NCBI GenBank assembly: GCA_030263805.2
Contig: CP136010.1
Location: 1 to 64,000, forward strand
Direction: 5' to 3'
Length of the DNA stretch: 64,000 bases
DNA from: Pseudomonas sp. FeN3W
GTDB lineage: Bacteria > Pseudomonadota > Gammaproteobacteria > Pseudomonadales > Pseudomonadaceae
The notes under the pieces are model-generated. The model searched no databases, was not told the origin of the DNA, and saw only the letters and a list, made by a program, of their open reading frames with translations. Of this stretch, positions 25,113-33,619 are shown piece by piece. The number at the start of each line of letters is the position of its first letter. The first letter of the stretch is position 1. The position numbers and the translations under genes are program-made.

Positions 25113-25431
25113 CTACAGGCAGGATCTGATGCTCAGGGGGATCATCAAGCTTTCGTTGCTTACCTCTGATGGAATTGGCAATTGAGCAAAAAAGAAAAGT
25201 GGTACAGCAGCCGGAGTGGACAGCCTTTCGGCTGCCCCTCCTGTATCGCTCATTGACTGGATGAATTGTGCCGCTTTGCCATTTCCCGAGCATCCCGCAT
25301 GCCAGCACCGCAGCGAGGCGCGGAAAGCACAGAATCAGAATCACCAGCAGTAGTACCGCTATGCAGCCGGCGAGGATGCCGCCGTACATAAAACGGCGGC
25401 AAAGATCGGTAGCAGCTGTTTCATCCGTCTC
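25113..25431. other. intergenic region between relE-like and radC-like genes
   Basis: About 320 bases separate the convergent genes. A leftward open frame (25389 down into the toxin gene) begins with a hydrophobic stretch GILAGCIAVLLLVILILCF, but then loses coding character and overlaps the toxin antisense. A GC-rich hairpin lies near 25218-25237. I see no gene I can support. Confidence 0.4.
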
Positions 25432-25929
25432 TTACAGGTAACCCTGTTCCGCCAGCGAAACGCAGCCTTCGTGGCCTACAACGATGTGATCGAGCGTTCT
25501 CACACCGACCAGATCCAGCGCATCCTTCAACTTGTGGGTTAGCGTGCGATCCGCTTGGCTGGGTTCGGGATCGCCGGATGGATGGTTGTGCACCAAAATC
25601 ATGGCGGCAGCGTTGTGCTCCAGAGCGATCTTCACGACCTCCCTTGGGTAAACGCTCGCGCCATCCAGGGTGCCCCGGAACAGCTCGTGAAACGCAATGA
25701 CCCGGTGCTTACAGTCCAGCATCAGCAGGGCAAAGACTTCGTACTCATAGGCCTCCAGTAGCGTCTGCAGGTGGCTGAATACGTCCTGTGGCGCTGTAAG
25801 TTGCCGTCCCCGACGCAAGCGCTGGCTGGCCAGCTGTTTGGCCATCAACAGGATGTCGGCTTCAGTGACTGGTGACTCGATCAGGTAGGTGCCAGCGGTC
25901 TCACCGGCCTTGATTTTGTGCAATCGCAT
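25432..25929 (-). CDS. RadC-like JAB-domain protein
   Basis: This encodes 165 residues from the ATG at 25929 (GGAG 6 bases upstream); the frame is open to 25965, which would overlap the upstream gene. It has the RadC/MPN metal site: the Glu in the FHELFRGTLDGASVYPREVV region and ILVHNHPSGDPEPSQADRTL with the H-x-H...D ligands. It lacks the N-terminal UPF0758 helix-hairpin-helix of chromosomal RadC, as is usual for copies on integrative elements and plasmids. It is the last gene of a leftward recombination module with the RDF-like, YqaJ and DUF932 genes. The biochemical role is unknown. Confidence 0.9.
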   Translation of the reverse strand: MRLHKIKAGETAGTYLIESPVTEADILLMAKQLASQRLRRGRQLTAPQDVFSHLQTLLEAYEYEVFALLMLDCKHRVIAFHELFRGTLDGASVYPREVVKIALEHNAAAMILVHNHPSGDPEPSQADRTLTHKLKDALDLVGVRTLDHIVVGHEGCVSLAEQGYL

Positions 25930-25957
25930 ATTCAGCTCCATGGGCCGGGTGGCCAGT

Positions 25958-26860
25958 CTAGGCATTCAGGGTTTGGTGCTTGGCTTCCAGCTTTTCAGTC
26001 AGGCTGGGTTTGCCCGACGAGTGCGATATGGCTTTGGAAAGCGGCTGTTCGTGGGCGCTCTCGATGGGGAAGAATTCTTCGACGATGGCGCTGACGTCTT
26101 CCTCGTTTTCCTCGAAGGCACCGTTGCCGAAGCCGCGTCTTGCCGCTTCGTCCAGCGCGTTCTGATCGAAGCCCGCCTTTTGCCGCTGTTGATCGAGCTC
26201 AGTTGCGTTACGCAGCGCCTCGGTCATGTCCATTCCGCTGCGTACGGTCAGGTCGGTGTAGAAGATCGGTGTGCCGTGGCTCTGCCGGGTGGACTTGCCA
26301 CGAAGTCGCAGTTCCAGCGGCAGGCAGGCCAGGCGGTTTCCGGAGATGGCCTGGAAGTAATGAAGGCGTGCGGCCAGGGTGCGGATGCTGTTGAAGCCGG
26401 TGGTACGGAAGACGAAGCTACCCAACAGATCCTCATCGCCAATCACCACGTTCAGCCGGCCATAGGGCTTGCAGGCTCCGCCTTTCGCCAGCGGGCAGGC
26501 ATCTGGCGAAGGGCAGGGCAGCGATTGCATGCCGTCCTGGGTGACTCGCTTGCAGGTTTCGCCATTGCCGACGCAGACCGGGCGACCTGACTGGCGATCA
26601 AATAGCGTGTAGTCAGCACGAAAATTCAGCTCCGGTTCGTTGAACAGCAGGCGCACCGGGATACTGCGCAGCTTGTCGTCCTTGCTCTGACGCAGCTCAT
26701 CGTTTAGTGGGTGTACCAGCCAGCCGTCGCGGCTCTGCACCTGGGAAGTGATGGTGAACTGGTCATCCTTCTCTGGCAGACGCTTGCCGTTCTTCTCGAT
26801 GACCTTGCCAATGGAAATCCGCCCGAGTACCGGCGGGGTAATAGCCAGACCTTTGAGCAT
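25958..26860 (-). CDS. island-borne hydrolase/metal-binding protein, recombination directionality factor-like
   Basis: This encodes 300 residues. It opens GLAITPPVLGRISIGK, followed by VVHPLNDELR-like and SIPVRLLFNEPELNFRADY segments. A cluster of four cysteines within residues 96-130 (CVGNGETCKR, PCPSPDACPLAKGGACKPYG) suggests a zinc or Fe-S site. This matches proteins annotated in Pseudomonas integrative elements as hydrolase or metal-binding protein, which resemble the Gp3-like recombination directionality factor domain. The C-terminal third is acidic and disordered. GGAG precedes the ATG at 26860. It sits between radC-like and yqaJ genes, consistent with a DNA recombination role; the activity itself is inference. 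Confidence 0.75.
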   Translation of the reverse strand: MLKGLAITPPVLGRISIGKVIEKNGKRLPEKDDQFTITSQVQSRDGWLVHPLNDELRQSKDDKLRSIPVRLLFNEPELNFRADYTLFDRQSGRPVCVGNGETCKRVTQDGMQSLPCPSPDACPLAKGGACKPYGRLNVVIGDEDLLGSFVFRTTGFNSIRTLAARLHYFQAISGNRLACLPLELRLRGKSTRQSHGTPIFYTDLTVRSGMDMTEALRNATELDQQRQKAGFDQNALDEAARRGFGNGAFEENEEDVSAIVEEFFPIESAHEQPLSKAISHSSGKPSLTEKLEAKHQTLNA

Positions 26861-26876
26861 GGTGGTTCTCCTGAAA

Positions 26877-26921
26877 TAAAAAAAGGCCAGCCACGCAGCG
26901 CCAACTGCGTGGACTGGCCAA
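26877..26921 (-). terminator. terminator between the yqaJ and RDF-like genes
   Basis: On the minus strand GGCCAGTCCACGCAG and CTGCGTGGCTGGCC pair around a 6-base loop, followed by seven Ts. It ends the yqaJ transcript, so the downstream gene likely has its own promoter or depends on read-through. Confidence 0.88.
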
Positions 26922-26945
26922 GGGGAGGGAAGTGATTGAGGGAAA

Positions 26946-27950
26946 TCAGCCGATTAGGAAGCGTCGGGCGCCGGGCTTGATGAGTGAATATTTGTCTCGC
27001 AGATGAGGCCTGTCCCTGAGCAGTCGGGCCACATCGAAGCCGATGCTGTCTTTGGCCTTTCTCCAGCTGACGCAGCCGTTAGCAAACTCGGCCCTCGTCG
27101 CTTCGCCCATCGCCTGCTGAAGCATCTGCTTGAGCTGTGCCTCACGCGTGTGCTTCTCTTCGATGGATTGACGCAGCGCCTTGAGCTCGACGAATGCAGC
27201 TGACAGTCCGGGCTGGTCCCTGAAGTCCACCGTCTGGCCATCGTCCTCTGGATACAGGCAGCGCAGCGCAGATTCAGCGGACGCTGTCCCATCTGCGGGT
27301 GGCGGCGTGTCGGTTTCGACGTATCTCCAGAACGTGCGCTCCAGCTCTATCAAGCGAGCGATCATCTCTTCGTCGCGCTCGATGCGATGGATCTCCAGGT
27401 GCTGACCGCCGAGCACAACCGCCACATCCGCAGCCTGCTTGCCGGTGACGGCGAGCTGGTGCATCACCTGCAGTTGCACATACTCGGGTACCCCTTCTTT
27501 CCAGAGGCGTGCCCCGTTTATGCCGGCAGTCTTGCATTCGAGAATTTGTACATCGTCGGCACCGATTACCTCGCGATCGATGTTTGCCAGCATCCAAGAC
27601 AGGTCAGGGTCCGGATGCTGCAGCACAGCGTTGATGCGTCGAACCTTGTTGCCGGTGCGCTTGCTGTAGTGCCAGGCCACAATCGGCTCAAGGACGTTGC
27701 CCCAGTACATCGCGCTTTCTTCATCATCGGGGTCGGTTTTTGGTAATCCGGTGTCGCGTCCGGTCTTCTCCAACCACAGTTCCAGCTGCGACTTGTAGGG
27801 GTTGAGGCCAACGGATGCCGCGGCATCCGAGCTACCGATGCCTCGTTTGCGTACTTCCAGCCACTCTTCTCGGGGTAATTCCTTTGTACTGATCAGGCGA
27901 AGGGCTGACCGGGGTCTGCTGGTGCTGCGGTTCAATGAAGTCGCTTTCAT
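26946..27950 (-). CDS. YqaJ-family viral recombinase/exonuclease
   Basis: This encodes 334 residues from the ATG at 27950 (AAGG 8 bases upstream); an in-frame GTG lies 9 bases further up. EEWLEVRKRGIGSSDAAASV, then NPYKSQLELWLEKTGR mark the YqaJ N-terminus. The PD-(D/E)XK catalytic residues lie in MYWGNVLEPIVAWHY (Glu), MLANIDREV (Asp) and ILECKTAG (ExK). These are lambda exonuclease-like 5'-3' nucleases that work with an annealing protein; the RDF-like gene downstream is a candidate partner. A helical C-terminal region follows. It lies between two strong terminators, so it appears separately transcribed. Confidence 0.9.
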   Translation of the reverse strand: MKATSLNRSTSRPRSALRLISTKELPREEWLEVRKRGIGSSDAAASVGLNPYKSQLELWLEKTGRDTGLPKTDPDDEESAMYWGNVLEPIVAWHYSKRTGNKVRRINAVLQHPDPDLSWMLANIDREVIGADDVQILECKTAGINGARLWKEGVPEYVQLQVMHQLAVTGKQAADVAVVLGGQHLEIHRIERDEEMIARLIELERTFWRYVETDTPPPADGTASAESALRCLYPEDDGQTVDFRDQPGLSAAFVELKALRQSIEEKHTREAQLKQMLQQAMGEATRAEFANGCVSWRKAKDSIGFDVARLLRDRPHLRDKYSLIKPGARRFLIG

Positions 27951-27970
27951 GCTGTTCACCTTACGGGCAT

Positions 27971-28002
27971 AAAAAAGCCCGATCAGCGCGAAGCTGACCG
28001 GG
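27971..28002 (-). terminator. terminator after the DUF932 gene
   Basis: On the minus strand CCCGGTCAGC and GCTGATCGGG form a stem with a short TTCGC loop, followed by CTTTTTTA. It lies 20 bases past the DUF932 stop and just upstream of yqaJ. Confidence 0.9.
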
Positions 28003-28022
28003 CGATAAGGTTGAAATGGGGG

Positions 28023-28991
28023 TTAAGCGGCGAGCTGTAGAGCCGCGTCCAGAGCACGTTGCTTGATCTGCGCGCCCTGGCCAAACCAGGCCGAGTCGAG
28101 GCGGTATTCGGTGCTTCGTGCCCGACGCTCGTGATCGACGTACTCGGTCACGGCATTGAGCAGGCCCCAGGCAGTGCCTTTGGCTGAGTCCAACTGACTG
28201 CCCCGGCCACGGCCTTCGTACATTTCCTGAACCTTGCGCAGGGCGCGCTCGTTCGGCAGCTGTTCGGGTAGCTGGCCGGTAGGGCTGACATCGCACATCA
28301 CATTCATGAAAAACCCCATGGCCTCATGCCACTGAACCCTGCGTTCGGCCAGATGGCGCATGCGGTACATGAAGTCGTCCCATTGCGAGACGGCAATACC
28401 TAGTTGTTTCTTTACAACCGCCGGATCGAAGCGAGTGTTGTGCGGCACCTTGATCGCTCGGCTGGTGCCGTCCAGAGCGACGGTCAGGGTGTTGTTGCAC
28501 ACCACGCGTACAGTGGTCGGCGTTGCGGTGGTGGCCAGTGTGCCGTCGCACGACGTAGCCAACAGCAGGTAGCCGTTGACCTGGTCGTTACCCTTGATCG
28601 CTGTGCCTTGCCCAGTGCGTGCAAGCGCCCAGAACTTGCGGCCGCCCTTGAGCACTCCAGCGGTTTCCAGCTCGTAGCCGGAGACCTCGGTCAGGTCCCG
28701 GTAGAACTCGAGTACCTCCCGTGGCTGCACGGTGTGATATCGCTTGGAGACCACTGACAGTGGCGCCTTGGTGTCGGAACGGTAGAGCACCTTCTGCTCT
28801 GGGAAGGAATGAATTGAGCCGAGATGGCCGATAGCGTCCGATTTGAAATGAACAGGGCTTTCCAGTATCTGCCAGTTCATGCCGGCTTCGCGTTGCCAGA
28901 CTTCGATAGGCTGTTTCCGCGGCAGGTTGTTGCCCAGCCCGTGCCATGGGGTAGCGCCAGCGTAGGCCATTGTTTCAACGAGATGAGCCAT
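28023..28991 (-). CDS. DUF932 domain protein
   Basis: This encodes 322 residues from the ATG at 28991, with GAGGAG 8 bases upstream. It starts with HLVETMAYAGATPWHGLGNN and contains GYLLLATSCDGTLATTATPT and VRVVCNNTLTVAL, a clear DUF932 (phage/plasmid-like protein, LGT_TIGR03299) pattern. Such proteins are common on plasmids, phages and integrative elements, often next to recombination or nuclease genes; their activity is unknown. It heads the leftward module that includes YqaJ and RadC-like genes. Length is normal. Confidence 0.9.
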   Translation of the reverse strand: MAHLVETMAYAGATPWHGLGNNLPRKQPIEVWQREAGMNWQILESPVHFKSDAIGHLGSIHSFPEQKVLYRSDTKAPLSVVSKRYHTVQPREVLEFYRDLTEVSGYELETAGVLKGGRKFWALARTGQGTAIKGNDQVNGYLLLATSCDGTLATTATPTTVRVVCNNTLTVALDGTSRAIKVPHNTRFDPAVVKKQLGIAVSQWDDFMYRMRHLAERRVQWHEAMGFFMNVMCDVSPTGQLPEQLPNERALRKVQEMYEGRGRGSQLDSAKGTAWGLLNAVTEYVDHERRARSTEYRLDSAWFGQGAQIKQRALDAALQLAA

Positions 28992-29048
28992 CGTGATACT
29001 CCTCAAAACATCAAATGTAATAACGTTTCGTTCTGCACTGAGGTGAAA

Positions 29049-29381
29049 TCAACGTTCAGTTTGTGAAAAAGCAATACCGCAGTGGTGACACTCATAATTG
29101 TCGAGAACTTGAGAGTCGATTTCCTCACCCATCTTGGCTCCGGCCAGACCTCCGGCAGTTCCACCAGCCAGGCCGCCCAGAATCGCGCCGGCCAGGCTAC
29201 CCAGCGTCACGCCCACGGGGCCAGCGAAAGCCCCGATTAGAGCACCGCTTTTTGCACCGGCCATAGCGCCGGCTGCTCCGCTCGCTGTACCGCCAACGGC
29301 ACCAACCGCACCACCGATCTTGCGACCATAATGGCGAGCAACAACGCGAAGAGAACCGCAGGAAGGACAGCAAATACTCAT
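29049..29381 (-). CDS. zinc-ribbon protein with central glycine-zipper membrane segment
   Basis: This encodes 110 residues. The N-terminus has CCPSCGSL and the C-terminus ECHHCGIAF, which could pair as one four-Cys zinc ribbon. Between them runs a long Gly/Ala stretch (about residues 24-88) with GxxxG spacing typical of glycine-zipper membrane helices. There is no signal peptide. I do not recognise a characterised family, but similar small proteins occur on integrative elements. It is the first leftward gene of the recombination module and is divergent from the nuclease gene at 29609. Confidence 0.75.
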   Translation of the reverse strand: MSICCPSCGSLRVVARHYGRKIGGAVGAVGGTASGAAGAMAGAKSGALIGAFAGPVGVTLGSLAGAILGGLAGGTAGGLAGAKMGEEIDSQVLDNYECHHCGIAFSQTER

Positions 29382-29608
29382 TATTCAGACTCCTGTTCAA
29401 GAGAAAATACCCCGAGGTAGAGACGAGCTTTTTGTGCCCGGCTTCCAGTAGGTAATACAGGGCTGAAAATTTTTTGAATCCTGTAGCGTGACAGCGGCCT
29501 TGATGTTAGAGCTGTATGCTCGAATCGGTAATGGCACATGATGTTCGTGAGATAACGTGAGCCATCCAAAAGGACATAGGCCCTTCCTGGGGCAGGCAGG
29601 GATAGCAC

Positions 29609-31261
29609 GTGCGTGACTCTGATAAACGTTGCCAGCAGTTCTACCAAGACCAATACGCCAAATATTTGCAGTGCTATACCCCTGGCGAAGCACTCAATGA
29701 GTGCCTGCATGATTTTTTGGATCAGCGACCAAGCGGGAAGTACAGCTCACGCAACCGTGCAGCTGGCTTGGCGTCCGCACAGTTTTGGTGGGCCTCGGAG
29801 ACAGTAGCCGAGGCTGACCTAGCCAGTCTGGCATTGGCACGGGTGCTCCACTTTGATGACGTGATCGATATCGATTTGCTGAGTCATCTGGCCACGCACA
29901 ACGCAGATCAGCTGCGATGGGCCGTCCGTTATTCAAAGTTGTTTACGCGCAGGGATTCGCCGCTCTGGGTCCACCTGCGCAAGAGTTGCGCGGGCCTGCA
30001 ATGGCAGACGTTCATAGATGAACAGAAAAGCCAGCTGTTGTGGTGCTACTGGATGCGCCGCGCGATTGAGACCTTTGCCGCTTCTGAGCTTGCCGGAAAG
30101 CTGATCGGCAGTACCGACAACCATGAGGCTAACCAGCTCGCCTACATCAAGACCATACGCAGCCAGCTTTATCTGCAAGTGGTTTTCGGGCTTGGAGAGC
30201 GCGTAAGGTTGAACAACGGAGCTGAAGTGACGTTGTTCCACGCAATGTTGGCGAGTGAGCTGACCAGAGCGTTTTTCGAACAAGCCTACCTGCAGCCTTA
30301 TCAGCGTTACTTGGATGAGTCGGGCGAGCCCATAACCGCGCTTGGGCGTTTGGCCTTTGAGGGTCTGCTACAGGGCGAGAATCGTTTTCCCATGACCTGG
30401 TCGGAGCAGCCAGAAAAAATTCAGCGGATCCGCGCATGGACGGTGAGTGATGATCACCCCGATGGGGATCCTGAAGCAGCGAAGGCGATCTTGCAGTTTT
30501 GGACTAGTGATCTCCAGACACTATCCGAGCAAGTGAAGCAACCCCCGAATTTGCCAACGCCAAGGCTATCGGAGAAGCCGTTTTACAAGATAGGTCGTTA
30601 CAGCTTTCAGTTCCCTTGGGTGGCTGGCCGGCAAAACTCCCTGTCGGCTGCTGTAAACAATCTCCGGCGAGTCGAGCAGCGTCGGTCAGAGCTGCGCAGC
30701 GAAACAGAACGGATTGAGCATAACCTCGCCCATTCTCTTCGGCAACGCGGGTTCCACGTCGTTGTGGGCTACGAGCCTCGACGAGTAGACGCGCAGGATG
30801 CTGGAGAGATTGACCTGTTGGCGTGCCTGGCTGGTGTAATTCTTTTGCTTGAAGTGAAGTCGGGATTTATTCGCTCCACCCAACAGGAGGTCTGGTTACA
30901 TCGCACAAATACGCTACGCAAGGCTGCCAGGCAGTTAAGGCGTAAAAGTGTGGCGGTGCGGCAAGCACTGCAACATGACCTAGGCTTACGTGCGGCGTTG
31001 GGGCTTGCTGCGCCCGATCCGCTGCCCACCTTGCATGGTTGGGTAGTTGATACTTCGATCGAATTTGATGGCGAGGTGGTTGATGGCTTTCGTATCGTTT
31101 CGCGCGAAGTTATTGAACTAGCTCTTCGTGACGAGCTTCATTACCTGAAGGCGCTAGATAAACAGGGCGCGAATGAGGTGGCCACGCTTTATCCGGAAGG
31201 GTTCAGTGCGTCGGCATTTGCACGGATAATCGAGCAAAGTGAAGTGTGGAAAGAACTATAG
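29609..31261 (+). CDS. large protein with C-terminal PD-(D/E)XK (NERD-like) nuclease domain
   Basis: This encodes 550 residues from a GTG with only a weak ribosome site. Residues 1-330 are helical with no recognised domain. From about 370 a nuclease fold appears: the helix SETERIEHNLAHSLRQRGFH, then GEIDLLA with Asp 402, then LLLEVKSGF with Glu 415 and Lys 417, followed by a helix rich in Arg and Gln. The D-x(12)-E-x-K spacing fits restriction-like and NERD nucleases. It is the first rightward gene of the defence block, 78 bases before a CoiA-like gene. A nucleic acid-cleaving defence role is inferred from the motif and position; the N-terminal part may be a sensor. Confidence 0.7.
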   Translation: MRDSDKRCQQFYQDQYAKYLQCYTPGEALNECLHDFLDQRPSGKYSSRNRAAGLASAQFWWASETVAEADLASLALARVLHFDDVIDIDLLSHLATHNADQLRWAVRYSKLFTRRDSPLWVHLRKSCAGLQWQTFIDEQKSQLLWCYWMRRAIETFAASELAGKLIGSTDNHEANQLAYIKTIRSQLYLQVVFGLGERVRLNNGAEVTLFHAMLASELTRAFFEQAYLQPYQRYLDESGEPITALGRLAFEGLLQGENRFPMTWSEQPEKIQRIRAWTVSDDHPDGDPEAAKAILQFWTSDLQTLSEQVKQPPNLPTPRLSEKPFYKIGRYSFQFPWVAGRQNSLSAAVNNLRRVEQRRSELRSETERIEHNLAHSLRQRGFHVVVGYEPRRVDAQDAGEIDLLACLAGVILLLEVKSGFIRSTQQEVWLHRTNTLRKAARQLRRKSVAVRQALQHDLGLRAALGLAAPDPLPTLHGWVVDTSIEFDGEVVDGFRIVSREVIELALRDELHYLKALDKQGANEVATLYPEGFSASAFARIIEQSEVWKEL

Positions 31262-31339
31262 GTGCCTGCGTTATGCAGCGGCTTACTTCTTCTGCTTCGG
31301 ATCTATAATTGCTACTTATATCTTTGATCGGGTTCATGG

Positions 31340-32350
31340 ATGATAAAATACCGCTACGCATTAAATGAAAATGGCCAGACCATATGTGCAGACGACATCG
31401 CCGGAAAGGTCATAAGTGAAAAGTTCACCTGTCTAGGTTGTGAAAACCCGCTGATCGCAAGGGTTAACGGAGAGAAGGTGCGTCCGCACTTTGCTCATAA
31501 AGCGCAGGTGGAGTGCAGCGGCGAAACATACTTGCATAAGCTCGGTAAAGCGACGTTTGTTGATGTATACACGAGATGTCTGGAGGCTGGTGAGCCATTT
31601 GTAATTAAGCTGGCGGCTACGAAGGTATGCCGCAAATTTCACCCTGCGATAATAACTGCTTGTGATCTGGGTTGTGTTGAGAAGGAATATGACCTGACGG
31701 AATACTTTCACAACATTCAGGTTGAAAAGCGGGATGGTCAATTTGTTCCAGATGTGTTGATTTCTAGCGAATCCAGGCCTTCTGAAAAAATATACATTGA
31801 AATAGCTCATACTCATTTCATGTCGGAGCGAAAAGAAAGCTCTGGAAATCGAGTAATTGAGATACCTATAGAGACAGAAGAAGATATCAATAAAATTAGA
31901 AAATCGAGTTTGTCGGCAAGTGACGCCCTTTTTATTGGTTTTAATCACGCAACAGAAGCTATCACTGACTCTGAGTGTAAGTGCGCAGCTAGGAAGTGTT
32001 ACGCTTTTTTTGTGTACGAAAGTGGCAAAGCCAATCTGGAGTTTAACGAGCTGAGAGTGGTGCATTCAAAAGCGCGTAAATCAGATAAGCTTATTTATAG
32101 TAATTTATTTTTTTCCAATGCGGGAGCAAAGTCTCCTTTTGAGAACCAGGCGGAGGGTGGCCGTTTATTTATCGAACAGGTTGAGCTCGCTGCAAACCGG
32201 AACGTATCAATTAAGAACTGTTATCTCTGCCGCTATCACGCGGAAAGTTACGATGCCCTAAAAGGCCTTCCAATTTTCTGCAAGACGTTTAAAAAGGCTT
32301 GTGGGTCTAACGAGGCGGCCGATTGCGAGCGGTATCGGAGAGCTGTTTAG
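31340..32350 (+). CDS. CoiA-like competence family protein with zinc finger and nuclease-like core
   Basis: This encodes 336 residues in AT-rich sequence, unlike its neighbours. Residues 30-70 carry FTCLGCENPLIAR followed by RPHFAHKAQVECSGETYLHK, the zinc-binding start of CoiA-like proteins. A nuclease-like core follows: FVPDVLISS (Asp) and KIYIEIAHTHFM (Glu). The third part has many cysteines (CKCAARKC, NCYLCRYH), suggesting a second metal site. CoiA acts in DNA uptake or recombination in Gram-positive bacteria, and related proteins occur in defence islands. It follows the PD-(D/E)XK protein on the same strand. Function is inferred only at the level of DNA processing. Confidence 0.7.
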   Translation: MIKYRYALNENGQTICADDIAGKVISEKFTCLGCENPLIARVNGEKVRPHFAHKAQVECSGETYLHKLGKATFVDVYTRCLEAGEPFVIKLAATKVCRKFHPAIITACDLGCVEKEYDLTEYFHNIQVEKRDGQFVPDVLISSESRPSEKIYIEIAHTHFMSERKESSGNRVIEIPIETEEDINKIRKSSLSASDALFIGFNHATEAITDSECKCAARKCYAFFVYESGKANLEFNELRVVHSKARKSDKLIYSNLFFSNAGAKSPFENQAEGGRLFIEQVELAANRNVSIKNCYLCRYHAESYDALKGLPIFCKTFKKACGSNEAADCERYRRAV

Positions 32351-32761
32351 ATCTTGATAGGCACAGCGTTCACCTTCGCCACAATCTGCGACTCGCTTCC
32401 GGCAACCTGCCTGAAAAATTGACCTGTATGAAAGTACATCATTGGTATGACTAGTTCGGCGACATATCCTGCGTCATGCCCACTGTATGGGCGGGATAGA
32501 GCCACTGGAATGGATGCCTACTCAAACAGGGGCGATTCAGATGGGTTGTCGTAGCGCAGGGGAAGAGCAATCGGGTGCCCTCCACCGATTTGTCGAAGCG
32601 CCAGCTCACCACCACAGGCGTTGGCGGCAACACGAAGCAGCTTGAACGGTTGAAGATGACAATTACTACCTGATTAGGCAGGATGTGGGCTGATATCAAA
32701 CTGATATCAAGCTTGACGATTAACGGATTGACGCAAGACCAACATTGGATAGTCAGAGATA
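32351..32761. other. 410-base leader and promoter region of the BREX operon
   Basis: No coding frame has support; an 82-codon leftward frame at 32451-32699 has no ribosome site or recognisable product. The region must hold the BREX promoter. TTGACG occurs twice (32713-32718 and 32728-32733) close to brxA, but neither has a clear -10 partner. A tandem repeat near 32690-32710 is listed separately. Confidence 0.5.
32690..32710. promoter_or_regulatory. tandem palindromic repeat upstream of brxA, candidate operator
   Basis: CTGATATCAA occurs twice, separated by one base. Each copy contains the perfect palindrome TGATATCA, and their centres are 11 bp apart, one helical turn. It lies 52-72 bases before the brxA start. 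Two half-turn-phased palindromes are a typical dimer-repressor site; the cognate regulator is not obvious. Confidence 0.45.
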
Positions 32762-33619
32762 ATGGCAGCTTTGCAGATCATTCCGTCCCTCAACGCCCGC
32801 TCAGCGGGTGCTGTGAGCTGGGAACCCACAAGTGATGCCATGACCAATCAGCAGTCTCTGATCAATTTCGGCTTCAAGTTCGGCAGAAGCGGAGCGCATG
32901 ACTCCCGCACCATGATGTTGCCGGAGCTGCGTCGCCTTTTCTCCAGCACGCAATTTACCGATAGTCGCCCGCTGTATCGTGAGCAAATCACGGAGTTGAA
33001 CTGCCTAGACAAGCCCACTAGCCGAGCGCGCAAGCTCACGGTCGGGCATCTGGTCGATCTCTACGGTCTGTCACCTGATATCCCACTGTTTCGCATTTTT
33101 CGCCAGCTTTGGGATGTGCGCATTGAGGCGCAGCCATTGCTCGCGCTGCAACTAGCGGTGGCTCGTGATCCACTGTTACGTGTGTCTGTTCCGCTGATGT
33201 TGGAGCTCAAGCCCGGTGAGCCTCTGCAGCGTGAGCAAACTGAGGCGGTATTGGCTGCTCAAGATCCCAATCGTTTCAGTCCTGCGTCACTCAAGTCCTA
33301 TGCCCAAAACATCAACGGCAGCTGGACTCAGGCCGGATTTCTGAGTGGGCGCATCAAAAAGAGTAGGGCGCAGCCGCAGGTAACCGAGGTGAACGTCGCC
33401 TATGCCCTGTTTCAGGCTTATCTCAATGGTTTGAGCGGGCAGCGCCTGTTCTCCAGTGAGTGGTGCAAGCTGCTGGATTGCCGTGTTGAACGCCTGACAG
33501 AGCTTGCACGTACGGCATCCTTGCGGGGGCTGATCACATTCAAACAATCGGGTGAAGTCATAGAGGTCGGTTTCCCTGACTTCCTCACTCAAACCGAAAA
33601 GGCCTGGCTCCATGAGTAG
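32762..33619 (+). CDS. brxA: BREX protein BrxA (DUF1819)
   Basis: This encodes 285 residues. From residue 34 the sequence INFGFKFGRSGAHDSRTMML followed by ELRRLFSS is the start of the DUF1819 / BrxA fold, a small helical DNA-binding protein of BREX. The first 26 residues are not typical, so an ATG at 32840 is a possible alternative start, although neither has a strong ribosome site. It overlaps brxB by 8 bases. It heads the operon brxA-brxB-brxC-pglX-accessory-pglZ-brxL, a type I BREX order. Confidence 0.88.
   Translation: MAALQIIPSLNARSAGAVSWEPTSDAMTNQQSLINFGFKFGRSGAHDSRTMMLPELRRLFSSTQFTDSRPLYREQITELNCLDKPTSRARKLTVGHLVDLYGLSPDIPLFRIFRQLWDVRIEAQPLLALQLAVARDPLLRVSVPLMLELKPGEPLQREQTEAVLAAQDPNRFSPASLKSYAQNINGSWTQAGFLSGRIKKSRAQPQVTEVNVAYALFQAYLNGLSGQRLFSSEWCKLLDCRVERLTELARTASLRGLITFKQSGEVIEVGFPDFLTQTEKAWLHE

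Noticed and set aside
24988..25389. Leftward 133-codon frame with a hydrophobic N-terminus
   Set aside because: Its second half is antisense to the RelE-like gene and loses coding character; no ribosome site is seen.
32451..32699. Leftward 82-codon frame in the BREX leader
   Set aside because: No ribosome site, no recognisable product, and it overlaps the putative operator.
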